From: Trinickia mobilis
GTDB taxonomy: Bacteria > Pseudomonadota > Gammaproteobacteria > Burkholderiales > Burkholderiaceae
Assembly: GCF_017315705.1 (NCBI RefSeq)
Contig: NZ_JAFLRF010000030.1
Span: forward strand, 1-64,000
Reading direction: 5' to 3'
Length of the DNA stretch: 64,000 nucleotides
Shown: piece by piece, positions 36,456 to 44,731 of the stretch
Layout: every line of letters begins with the position of its first letter
Numbering within the stretch: the stretch's first letter is position 1
Program-made: the position numbers and the translations under genes
The notes under the pieces: generated by a model
What the model was told of the DNA's origin: nothing
Seen by the model: the letters and a program-made list of their open reading frames with translations, nothing else
Databases searched by the model: none

Positions 36456-39382
36456 TTTTCCACCTCCACCCAGCAAGTATTAGGCATGATCCCATCTGCG
36501 GTCGGACTCATTTTTCCTCCTGGCGTCAGGAGATTGAGACAGCCTCCGCGATCGACCAGGCCCACCGAAGTCTCGATCAGGTCGAGCTCGGCACACGACT
36601 CGTTGCCGCGCGCCACTCCCGCCTTGACGAGCTGAGAAACGTCCACGGCGCAGATGACCGACGCCTGCGCGTTGTGGACCCGAACCAGATCGCCACGCTG
36701 TATGCCTCGAGTCTCGGCATCCCGGGCATTCATTCGCAAAACCCAATATCGATATCCGCCGACCTTCATCCGGTGTTCGTCGATCGTGCTGACGTGACTG
36801 TTCTTGCCATCCGCATGCGTATGGAAGCTGTAGACCGGATGGTTGGTCACGAGCTGCAGCGGAAACGGTTGTTTCGCGGTGCTGGCGCGGTTTATGTATC
36901 GGTTGACGGCCGGCCTTGCGGGATCGATCTGTTCGATGCGACGCAGGCTCGACGGCACGAACTCGAACTTGCCTGACTGCGTCGGCAGACCGTCGCCGAA
37001 GCCGGTCGAATACGTGCCCGGTAGCGGATTCGCTTCCGGCAGATCCTTCGGCCGTCCTTGCGCAAACCAGCGCATGTCGACAGGCGGCTGGTCGTCGTCC
37101 TTCGGCGGAGGCACGACGTGATAGCCCTTTTGCAGGAACTTCTTCCAGGTAGTCTGCTTGGGCAAGTCGGTTGAATTGAACGTCCGCTCGCACCAGGCCA
37201 ATTCGGAGCAACCGCCTTCCGAGAACATCCCGCCGTATCCGAGCCTTGTCATGATCTCCAGAAAGATCTGATAGTCCGACTTCGATTCGCCGAGGGGCTC
37301 GATGCATTTGTGCTGCATGATCACCATACGGTGATTGAGCTGGGTCTGTGCATGCTGGATGTAGCCGCCGCAGTTCGCCCATTCGGCGATGTCATCACGT
37401 TCGAGCGAGGTGCACGCAGGCAGGATGATGTCGGCAAACTGCGCCTCGTTCTCCATCCAGATCGACTGGTTGACGATAAATTCGAGCGATGAATGACGAT
37501 ACGCTTCAACGAGCCTGTGTGATCCGGGAGTTGTGCCGAACGATGACGAGCCGTAGCGGTACAGCATGTGAATGCGGGAATGGCCCGGTCTCGGATACGA
37601 GTATTGGGCAAATTGTCCCTCGACCGAGAAGCCGTCCCACGCGTAGCCCTCCGAGTGTCCCTGCACGATGGCTTCGGCCAGCCGTTGCCGGGGAACGGAC
37701 TGCTTCACCGGGTTGATCGTGATGATGTGAGGCATGCGGCAGTAGTTGTTGGCCGCGCTCGCAGTGTTGTTCAGATCGCCTGAGATTCCGCCCTCGGCGT
37801 ACCCGGGAAAGTAAAAATTGAGGTCCTGCGGTGCACCGATCTGCAAATTGCCGAAGTTGATCCCCGGTTTTCCCCACCCCTGCATTGCCATCATCATGAC
37901 GACGCTTCGCGCCCACTGCGCACCCGTCTCGGTTCGGCATGCACCACCAAAGCCTGCGCCCAGGCCGCCAGCCGCGAGATAAGTCTTCTTTGACGCCCAC
38001 AACCGCGCCAGACTGCGGACATCCTTCGCGGGCACACCGGTCTCCGCTTCTTGCCACTCCGGCGTCTTCGCTACGCCGTCCTCTTTCCCGAGGACGTACG
38101 CGCTCCATTCGTCAAAGCCCGTCGTATTCGATGCCACGTACTCCTTATCGTAGCTGCCGATAATCATCCATTCGTGCATGATGGCGATCGCGAGCGCCGA
38201 GTCGGAGCCGGGTTTGATCGGCAGCCATTTCCCGCCGAGGAACTGAGCGGAATGCGTCAGATACGGATCGATATGCACGAACTCGATGCCGAGCTGTTTG
38301 GCCCACAGCCGGCGCTCGGTGCCTTCGAAGCCGCCATAAACGCCGTTGGTCGATTCGGGATCGCTCGACCAGAACACGATGACCTCGGCATGCTGAAGGC
38401 AGTCCTCGGTCGTGCCGTAAAAGCTCGGCGTGCCCAGGCGCAGGCTGTTGCCGTAGTGATGCATGGCCCCCCAGTACCATCCTTCCCAACTGATCGGACT
38501 CGGTTCGACGCGGGTAAAGCCGATCAGGTTGCCGAAGCGCAGCATCGCGCTCAGGTAGTAGTTGATGTTCCCCCACTGGTGGTGTGCGCCCGTGACCATG
38601 GCTATGGCCCCGGGGCCGTAGTCCTTCTTCATGCGGCGGATTTCTCCGGCGACGATATCGAGCGCTTCGTCCCAGCTGATGCGTTCATAGCCCGAGATCC
38701 CGCGATTCTGGGGATTGCGTTCGCCATTGGGATCGAAGTCGACGCGCTTCATCGGATAGAGGAGGCGCTTTTCGGAGTACACGAGCGATTTGAGGGAGAG
38801 CGCGTGCGGGCTGACCGTCGCGCGCCGTGCCGGCGAAAGCCGGCGACCTCTTGCAGTGATACTCCAGCTCGGTCCGTCATCCTCTTCGAGATCGATGGGC
38901 GTGGTGCGAACGATCTTGTCGTCCTTGACGAAGACGAACACTGGGCCGCCATTGGTGAGTGTGACGTAACGCGTGGTTCCGTCCTTCATCGGCATGCCCT
39001 TGCGCCACGCAGCCGTCTTCATCGCGTTGACGATTTGGCCGAACCACACAAGCTTCTGGTCGCTTCCGCCCTGCGTGATTTTGAAATTTTTGAGCGCATC
39101 GATCAGGAACGCATGATCGGTTTTCGGCGCGAGCATCTTGTGCGCTGTCGCAACGTCCATGAAGACAAGCTCTGCGTCGGGCTCGGGGCACACTCCCCAG
39201 CGTCCGGACACGCTGCCGTCCTTGAAATGAAGCTGCCTCGCGAGACTGTTGTCTCTGAGCCGTAGCTGGATGACTCCGCTTCCTGTGGCGAGATGCGCGC
39301 GCACGGACGGAAACTTGCGGGCCGCAATACGCAGGACGGTCGGCATGAGCCAGAGGATAAGTACAAGGATTTTTCGCTGCAT
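36425..39382 (-). CDS. Molybdopterin oxidoreductase, pyrogallol hydroxytransferase (transhydroxylase)-like large subunit with extra N-terminal domain
   Basis: From about residue 200 the 985-residue protein follows DMSO-reductase-family transhydroxylases: RLLYPMKRVDFDPNGERNPQ, then RGISGYERISWDEALDIV, VFWSSDPESTNGVYGG and a C-terminal dinucleotide domain (RMNARDAETRGIQRGDLVRV). As in that group, the usual N-terminal 4Fe-4S cysteines are absent. Known members move a hydroxyl between phenols (pyrogallol to phloroglucinol) or hydroxylate resorcinol, mostly in anaerobes. The first ~115 residues are extra, with a hydrophobic start (ILVLILWLMP) and an SCP2-like pattern. Promoter D drives it; the Fe-S subunit gene overlaps its end. 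Confidence 0.82.
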   Translation of the reverse strand: MQRKILVLILWLMPTVLRIAARKFPSVRAHLATGSGVIQLRLRDNSLARQLHFKDGSVSGRWGVCPEPDAELVFMDVATAHKMLAPKTDHAFLIDALKNFKITQGGSDQKLVWFGQIVNAMKTAAWRKGMPMKDGTTRYVTLTNGGPVFVFVKDDKIVRTTPIDLEEDDGPSWSITARGRRLSPARRATVSPHALSLKSLVYSEKRLLYPMKRVDFDPNGERNPQNRGISGYERISWDEALDIVAGEIRRMKKDYGPGAIAMVTGAHHQWGNINYYLSAMLRFGNLIGFTRVEPSPISWEGWYWGAMHHYGNSLRLGTPSFYGTTEDCLQHAEVIVFWSSDPESTNGVYGGFEGTERRLWAKQLGIEFVHIDPYLTHSAQFLGGKWLPIKPGSDSALAIAIMHEWMIIGSYDKEYVASNTTGFDEWSAYVLGKEDGVAKTPEWQEAETGVPAKDVRSLARLWASKKTYLAAGGLGAGFGGACRTETGAQWARSVVMMMAMQGWGKPGINFGNLQIGAPQDLNFYFPGYAEGGISGDLNNTASAANNYCRMPHIITINPVKQSVPRQRLAEAIVQGHSEGYAWDGFSVEGQFAQYSYPRPGHSRIHMLYRYGSSSFGTTPGSHRLVEAYRHSSLEFIVNQSIWMENEAQFADIILPACTSLERDDIAEWANCGGYIQHAQTQLNHRMVIMQHKCIEPLGESKSDYQIFLEIMTRLGYGGMFSEGGCSELAWCERTFNSTDLPKQTTWKKFLQKGYHVVPPPKDDDQPPVDMRWFAQGRPKDLPEANPLPGTYSTGFGDGLPTQSGKFEFVPSSLRRIEQIDPARPAVNRYINRASTAKQPFPLQLVTNHPVYSFHTHADGKNSHVSTIDEHRMKVGGYRYWVLRMNARDAETRGIQRGDLVRVHNAQASVICAVDVSQLVKAGVARGNESCAELDLIETSVGLVDRGGCLNLLTPGGKMSPTADGIMPNTCWVEVEKWDSKLEKAA

Positions 39383-39793
39383 GAGAATGTCATCCCTGAG
39401 CAGAACTGCACTTTGATTGGAAGCAACGACTGCCCGTCAGACATCGGTCGACTCTGGTCCGGGGCGTCGTTGCGGCCAGGTAAAGATTTGCTTGCGCGCA
39501 TATGCGTTCGCGGATCACCCCGTACAGGCCTGTTTCAGGCGGCCACGGCATCGCGCGGCCTTTCGGTTCCCGACTATGCCTCGAGAATTTGGCGATCGTT
39601 CTCATTTTTAGATCTCCCTGTGTCTCCGTGTTTCCGGAACGATCCGCGACATCGGTACAGGCTGTTCCGAATTGCGCCCTAATGAGCGAATGTGGCGGAG
39701 CAGCACGACGCAGCGGTCGATCACGCTGTATGATCTTACTTTCAATGGATCATTTGTAAGGCAATGATACCACTAAAAATCAACCTGTATCGA

Positions 39794-39822
39794 ATGATGT
39801 TGTATAGTGTAAACAAAGTCAA
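39794..39822 (-). promoter_or_regulatory. Regulon promoter D (Mo enzyme genes)
   Basis: On the - strand: TTGACT (39817-39822), a 17-bp spacer and CATCAT (39794-39799), followed by TCGATACAGGTTGA, a weak inverted repeat. Unlike the other five, the upstream GGGAATTCCC-type palindrome is not recognisable here (ACTCCCGGCTGAGG in its place), so this copy may be regulated differently. Confidence 0.65.
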
Positions 39823-39909
39823 GGACTCCCGGCTGAGGTGTGCCCTGACTACCATTTGCTCGTGGCCCGGAAATCTGCCCGGTTTGCCCATACATGGAGG
39901 AATAAGGGA

Positions 39910-40449
39910 ATGCCCAAATCGAATCCCGGCGTCGCCAAAGTAACTTTGGATCGCGAGCCACCAGCCGAGGCAGCCGCGAAGCTGTCGCCCGAACTATTTG
40001 ATGAGCGTGGCCGAACGGTGCCGTGGATGGCCAGGACGGTGCGACGGCTCTATGATGCGCTGGGCCAGAAAGTTCTCGATAGGGAAAACCTTGCCATTGC
40101 GTATTGGTATTACTTGCGCGTACTGGCCGAGCGCGGCGAGTTGAATCAGCTCGAATTAAGTAAGCGCGTGGGGATTGCCTCGACGACCGCAGTGCCGGCA
40201 CTAGACAACCTGGAAAAGCGCGGGCTGGTGCAAAGAGTCCGGGATCCTAAAGACCGAAGAAAATATTACGTCAGTCTTAAGGAGGAGGGTAGGCGCCTGG
40301 TCGACGACATCATGCCGGAGATCGCGGACTTGCATTCGACCTCGCTCGACGGAATTTCCCCGCGGGACATGCGGGTGTTCTGGAAGGTCGCGCACCAGAT
40401 CGAGAAAAACCTGATTGAGATGTCCAAGGACGATGCGGCCCTGGACTGA
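39910..40449 (+). CDS. MarR-family regulator, third paralog
   Basis: The 179-residue protein shares FDERGRTVPWMARTVRRLYD, RVLAERGELNQLELSKRVG, ASTTAVPALDNLEKRGLV and the wing DPKDRRKYYVSL with the two other MarR genes. GGAGGAATAAGG stands before the ATG. It is divergent from the Mo enzyme (promoter D) and upstream of the cupin promoter E, so it sits between two targets. Confidence 0.85.
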   Translation: MPKSNPGVAKVTLDREPPAEAAAKLSPELFDERGRTVPWMARTVRRLYDALGQKVLDRENLAIAYWYYLRVLAERGELNQLELSKRVGIASTTAVPALDNLEKRGLVQRVRDPKDRRKYYVSLKEEGRRLVDDIMPEIADLHSTSLDGISPRDMRVFWKVAHQIEKNLIEMSKDDAALD

Positions 40450-40542
40450 CTTCGAACGGGTGACACCGTCAAAACACACTGTCGCGAGGGCAGAACTTGG
40501 GAGATGTCGCGCCGCACAAGCACGCAGCGAGAGATCGGCTTG

Positions 40543-40602
40543 GGGAATTCCCTGGCGCTCTTGACTTGGTTTATTCTATTGCACATCATGCGATATCAAT
40601 CG
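40543..40602 (+). promoter_or_regulatory. Regulon promoter E (cupin and Gfo/Idh/MocA genes)
   Basis: Perfect GGGAATTCCC (40543-40552), TTGACT (40561-40566), a 17-bp spacer, CATCAT (40584-40589), then CGAT-N4-ATCG (40591-40602). The start codon of the cupin gene is 45 bp further on. Confidence 0.75.
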
Positions 40603-40646
40603 ATCGTTTGTGCGATGAACAACCTCGAAACCAAGGAGGTGGACAA

Positions 40647-41693
40647 ATGAGTGCCAAGCCGCAAGATGCGGGCTCGCCCCCGGTGCAACTCTGGAGCCGT
40701 GACGGATTCCAGGGGGCGCTGTCAGTTGTGACCCGCCAGACCTACGCGCCTGATTATCTTTCCGTGCAGGGGCCGCACGCGCCGCGGCGAGCCGTCCTTG
40801 ACCGCTTGACGCCTGACGATCTGGACGACCCTGAGGCGCTTCCGACCACCGTGGCGACTTCCAGGCTCGGCGTCAAACTGCATGTGTCGGGGCGGCGCAA
40901 GCCCATGCCGTACGTGGTGCGCAATGTCGAAGCGGACGAGATTCATTTCATCCAATCCGGCACGGTCAGGTTCGAAACGGACGTGGGCTGTCTCACCGCA
41001 ACGGAAGGGGACTTCGTCTGCATTCCCCGGGCCGTCGCGTATCGCTATGCGCCAGCGGGCGATGCCATGCGAAGCATCATCGTCGAGAGTCCTTCGGCCC
41101 TGAAGCTCGCGCCGCCTGCGCCAAGCGGCCTGCTCAACGTTGCGCGGGATCTGAAGTATGCCGAGATCGACTCCAGCATGCCGGCCGGCGGCCCGACGCG
41201 ACTGGTGCTGAAAACCCTCGACCCCGAGAACACGGTCTTCACGATGCCGCATGATCCGCTTGCGCTTGGCGTGCACTTGTCGGAGTCCGTTCCGGTGTGG
41301 AAGCTGAATCTGGCCAATATCCAGGTTCACGCCTACCTGCCTGAGGGTGGTCCGCCCAGCCAGTTTCTGTCATCGAGCACGGGCGACCTGCTGATGTTCA
41401 ACCTCAGCGCGCGTCCCGGCGGGCGGCCACCGGTTCACATCAACGCCGACTTCGACGAAGTGATTTGCTACGCGCGGGGACCCGGCGCCTGGGGCGGGTG
41501 TGTGGAACCCGGCACGTTGACCTGTGTGCCAAAGGGGGTCATCCACCACGGGCCATCGGAGGACGTTCCCGAGGGCTATCAGGCCTGGTTGCTGGAAACA
41601 CGCGCGACGCTGCGTTGGACACCGAACGCCATTGCCGCTTCGGAGCTGATGGAGACGGGCCAATACAGGCCGCATCCGAGCGTGGGCAAATGA
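40647..41693 (+). CDS. Cupin dioxygenase-like protein, homogentisate 1,2-dioxygenase family
   Basis: The 348-residue protein is a two-cupin protein: a first barrel with ADEIHFIQSGTVRFETDVG and EGDFVCIPRAVAYRY, and a C-terminal barrel with PPVHINADFDEVICYARG and GTLTCVPKGVIHHGP. The spacing resembles homogentisate dioxygenase, where His and Glu of the second barrel hold the iron that opens a dihydroxylated ring. It is shorter than HmgA (~430 residues), so another hydroquinone-like substrate is possible. AAGGAGGTGG precedes the ATG. It is followed by the second Gfo/Idh/MocA gene. Confidence 0.72.
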   Translation: MSAKPQDAGSPPVQLWSRDGFQGALSVVTRQTYAPDYLSVQGPHAPRRAVLDRLTPDDLDDPEALPTTVATSRLGVKLHVSGRRKPMPYVVRNVEADEIHFIQSGTVRFETDVGCLTATEGDFVCIPRAVAYRYAPAGDAMRSIIVESPSALKLAPPAPSGLLNVARDLKYAEIDSSMPAGGPTRLVLKTLDPENTVFTMPHDPLALGVHLSESVPVWKLNLANIQVHAYLPEGGPPSQFLSSSTGDLLMFNLSARPGGRPPVHINADFDEVICYARGPGAWGGCVEPGTLTCVPKGVIHHGPSEDVPEGYQAWLLETRATLRWTPNAIAASELMETGQYRPHPSVGK

Positions 41694-41783
41694 CGTGACC
41701 CGCTGTTTCCGGGCCGTACCTGGGCCGTGCCTTAAAAAAGGCGGCGGCCTGGATACCAATGACCCAATGGTTTCGAGGATGCA

Positions 41784-42887
41784 ATGAATAAACGCTTTCG
41801 AGTGGGAATCGTGGGAGTGAGCACGGAGCGCCGCGGTTGGGGTACGACAGCGCATATTCCTGCATTGCGTGCGCTGTCCGACGTATTCGAGACCGCTGGG
41901 GTGGCAAACACGAGTCTCGCGAGCGCAAAGGCGGCCGCCGCTGCCTTTAGCATTCCGCGCGCGTTCGAGAACGTGGCGGAGCTCGTGGCCTCCCCGGATA
42001 TCGACGTCGTGGCCGTAACGGTCAAGGTTCCCCACCATCGTGAAGTTGTCGCGGCGGCTTTGGCGGCGGGCAAGCATGTCTACTGTGAGTGGCCGCTCGG
42101 CAACGGCCTTGCGGAAGCGATCGAGCTTGCAGGCCTCGCGAGGCTGAGCAAGGCACGGGCAGTGGTGGGCACCCAGGCCACCGCGTCGCCCGAAGTCGAA
42201 CTCGTGCGCAAGCTCGTGGCTGACGGATACGTGGGCGAAGTGTTGTCATCGACCTACCTTGGCAGCGGTCCTACCTGGAATGACGAAGTCACGCGGGGCG
42301 ACTCCTACGTCATGGATTCGCGCACCGGCGCAACCCTGCTGTCGATCATTGGCGGGCATGCACTTGCTGCGGTGCAAAGTGTGCTCGGCCCCGTCGACGA
42401 GGTGCAGGGCGTGCTGTCGCAGCGCCGCAAGACCGTGCGCATCGTCGAGACGGGCGACACAATCCCGATGCAAACACCCGATCATGTGATGGTCAATGCC
42501 GTTTTGAAGTCGGGTGCACCGTTGTCGCTGGAGCTTCGCGGTGGCCTGCCGCGCGGCACGCAACTGCTGTGGGAGATCAACGGAACGCTGGGCGATCTGC
42601 GCATTACCGCGGCGCATGACCAGTTTCCCGTGATCAATATCGCGCCATTGCGCGTGGAGGCTGGCCGCAAGGGTGAGCAGGGGTATCGCGAGGTTGAGGC
42701 AGCGAAGTCCGATTTCGTGGATACGGTCATAGCGCGAAATGTGGCGGCCATCTATCGGCAGATGGCCCGGGACCTGGTTCACGGAACCCGCACTGCCCCT
42801 GATTTTGATGACGCGGTAGCCCTTCATAGGGTGATTGATGCCATTGAGCGGTCAGATCAGACACGCAAGCGGGTGCGAATCGACTAA
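41784..42887 (+). CDS. Gfo/Idh/MocA-family oxidoreductase, second paralog
   Basis: The 367-residue protein has FRVGIVGVSTERRGWGTTAH as its NAD(P)-binding start and VYCEWPLGNGLAEAIELAGL in the EKP position, like its paralog at 21940. The two align along nearly their whole length, including TPDHVMVNAVLKSGAPLSL against TPDHLMANAILSSGAPLSL. It lies 90 bp after the cupin gene in the promoter E operon. The missing catalytic lysine in both copies points to a shared, unusual chemistry or to a related subfamily. Confidence 0.85.
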   Translation: MNKRFRVGIVGVSTERRGWGTTAHIPALRALSDVFETAGVANTSLASAKAAAAAFSIPRAFENVAELVASPDIDVVAVTVKVPHHREVVAAALAAGKHVYCEWPLGNGLAEAIELAGLARLSKARAVVGTQATASPEVELVRKLVADGYVGEVLSSTYLGSGPTWNDEVTRGDSYVMDSRTGATLLSIIGGHALAAVQSVLGPVDEVQGVLSQRRKTVRIVETGDTIPMQTPDHVMVNAVLKSGAPLSLELRGGLPRGTQLLWEINGTLGDLRITAAHDQFPVINIAPLRVEAGRKGEQGYREVEAAKSDFVDTVIARNVAAIYRQMARDLVHGTRTAPDFDDAVALHRVIDAIERSDQTRKRVRID

Positions 42888-43349
42888 TCAAAACAAGTGG
42901 CGAATGCCCACCGCGGAGCCTAAGGTCGTCCCCGCTGCGCCGAACAGCGCGCCGTTCGTCGACAGCCCGGTATTCATCTTGCCGCGGTTGTCGACGAACC
43001 CGCATTGGCCATAGAGCAGCGTCGCCTTCGACAAGCTGTACGTCAGACCGGTGGCAGCCATGTTCGAATGGTCGTTCGTATCGTTGCCGTCGCTCGTATG
43101 CCAGACGCCCGCATCGACGTTCGTCACAGGCGTGAACCGGTAGCTCAATCCGCCGCCGTACACGCGGCTGTCGAACGATCCCGCGACCTTGTAATTGACG
43201 AACACGGCGCCGGTGTGGATCGGCACGCCGCTGCCGAAGTAGGACGCGCTGCACGGATCCGACGCGATCAGCGACGGCACGAGCGGCGGTAGCTGCACGC
43301 CGGCTTTGACGGTGCCGAAGCCGCCATCGATTCCGACCCATGCCTCCAT
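42888..43349 (-). pseudogene. Porin fragment (start segment joined to the C-terminal end)
   Basis: The 153-residue frame holds EAWVGIDGGFGTVKAGVQLP from the first third of a Gram-negative trimeric porin, then TLLYGQCGFVDNRGKMNTGL and the final strand LGSAVGIRHLF with the C-terminal Phe that the outer-membrane assembly machinery recognises. It lacks a signal peptide and most strands, so it is a deletion remnant. It converges on the Gfo/Idh/MocA gene with no gap. Confidence 0.75.
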
Positions 43350-43720
43350 GGGAGCAGGCGGTAGCTTTGTCTACTGTGTTGCCGGGCGTCGCGACAGATT
43401 CTGAAGCGGGGCGTCAGAATCCCTCGTTGCGCTGGAAACCCGAAGCGCTTTTAATCGCCGCGCCCTCGGCGAACGACTAGAACGATCCCGCGAGCGTGTC
43501 CAGTTACGATTTGCGCGACTTCCCCGATCTGCGCGTTGACCCGTGGGTCATACTGCTGGCGAACTCGTCCGTCTTTGCATCGCACCATGCTCAAGAAGAA
43601 CCAGGCGATCACGGATTGCAGCGAAGAAGCGTCATGCCGTCAGTTGAGGCATCGCCGTTCGCAGCCGCGGCTGCTTTGAGACGACACCCATGTGACATCC
43701 GTGGCCCGCGGGACAGGGGT
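43350..43720. other. Intergenic region without a recognisable gene
   Basis: About 370 bp between the porin remnant and promoter F. Short open frames exist (for example from 43496), but none has a ribosome binding site or family pattern that I can see. Confidence 0.3.
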
Positions 43721-43786
43721 AGGGAGATTCCCTAGGGCTCTTGACTTTGTTCATTCCACAACACATCATTCGATATACATCAATCG
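43721..43786 (+). promoter_or_regulatory. Regulon promoter F (ABC importer operon)
   Basis: AGGGA-N3-TCCCT (43721-43733), TTGACT (43741-43746), a 17-bp spacer, CATCAT (43764-43769), then CGAT-N8-ATCG (43771-43786). It stands ~550 bp before the broken binding-protein gene, a long leader in which I see no other gene. Confidence 0.72.
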
Positions 43787-44324
43787 TGTATAGCATCATC
43801 GTATTTGAATGATGTACCCCAGAGCACGGATGGGGTGCTTCGATCTCGATGCTGTCTCATTGATCAACTGCCGTCGGTCCCCTTATGTGACGGTACTGCT
43901 AGTTAATTCTTTGTATTCCTGCGAGCGATCCGTCGTGCAGACAAGAATTCAGGCTGACTGTTGAGCCGCAGTGGATTCGTGCTTTGTCGAATGGCGCGAA
44001 TGGAGGACGGCTTGGCCGGTCTCCCTGCATGCAGGGCTTCTGGTGGAGTCAAAGGCAATGCAATCCAGCAATCGAATCCTGGGCTCTGCCGGAAAGTCGC
44101 ACCTCGACTGGCATTCCTCTGTTTATTTTCGATCTATCGCATTCCGCTGTCGAGGCTATCAATCCGCATTCACTGCGGGAATTTAAATTCTATTTAATAA
44201 ATCTGGATGCAGATAGATAGAACAAGAAATCGGGTGGCACATTCATTTCTCAATATTTCGTACAACATATCAATGCAGACAATCGGCGAATTGTTCATAT
44301 TTAACAACGGCATCGATGATCAAC

Positions 44325-44715
44325 ATGTTCGACTCGCTTAAGTCCTGGCTGACTGGCACGCGAAACACGGAAGACCTGCGCGAATTCACGAAGGCCGCCT
44401 TCGAAAGGAATGAGGCCCGTGCAGCGTGCCGATCCGGCGGCGCATTCGCGAAGATTGCCACGGTATTTGGTGCCTGCGCCATCGGCACGGCCGCCTATGC
44501 GGCCGGCGACTCCGTGACCAACCATCAAGGCGACATCACGCCGATTAGCGGCCTATCAGGGAACGGCAGACAAGGAGTCGCCGTCGATTCTGCCCGTCGT
44601 CTAGGCAGACGGCGCCACGGGCCTCGATCCGAAGTGCGATTCGTCCGCTTCGCCCGCCGCCGACCTCACCCCCGCACTTCCTTCCAAGAAGCTCAAGGAA
44701 GTATTTGCACAGTAA
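44325..44715 (+). pseudogene. ABC substrate-binding protein gene with internal deletion
   Basis: The start encodes an export region (KIATVFGACAIGTAAYAAGD) and SVTNHQGDITPI, matching the mature start of the binding protein at 25352 (SITNHQGDITPL). At about 44545 it jumps, in another frame, to AAYQGTADKESPSILP, and after an in-frame stop to GLDPKCDSSASPAADLTPAL, then KKLKEVFAQ: the C-terminus of the same protein. About 300 codons are missing. The stop is 16 bp before the ATPase gene. It cannot make a working binding protein. Confidence 0.85.
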
Positions 44716-44731
44716 CTCTTCGAGACGAATC

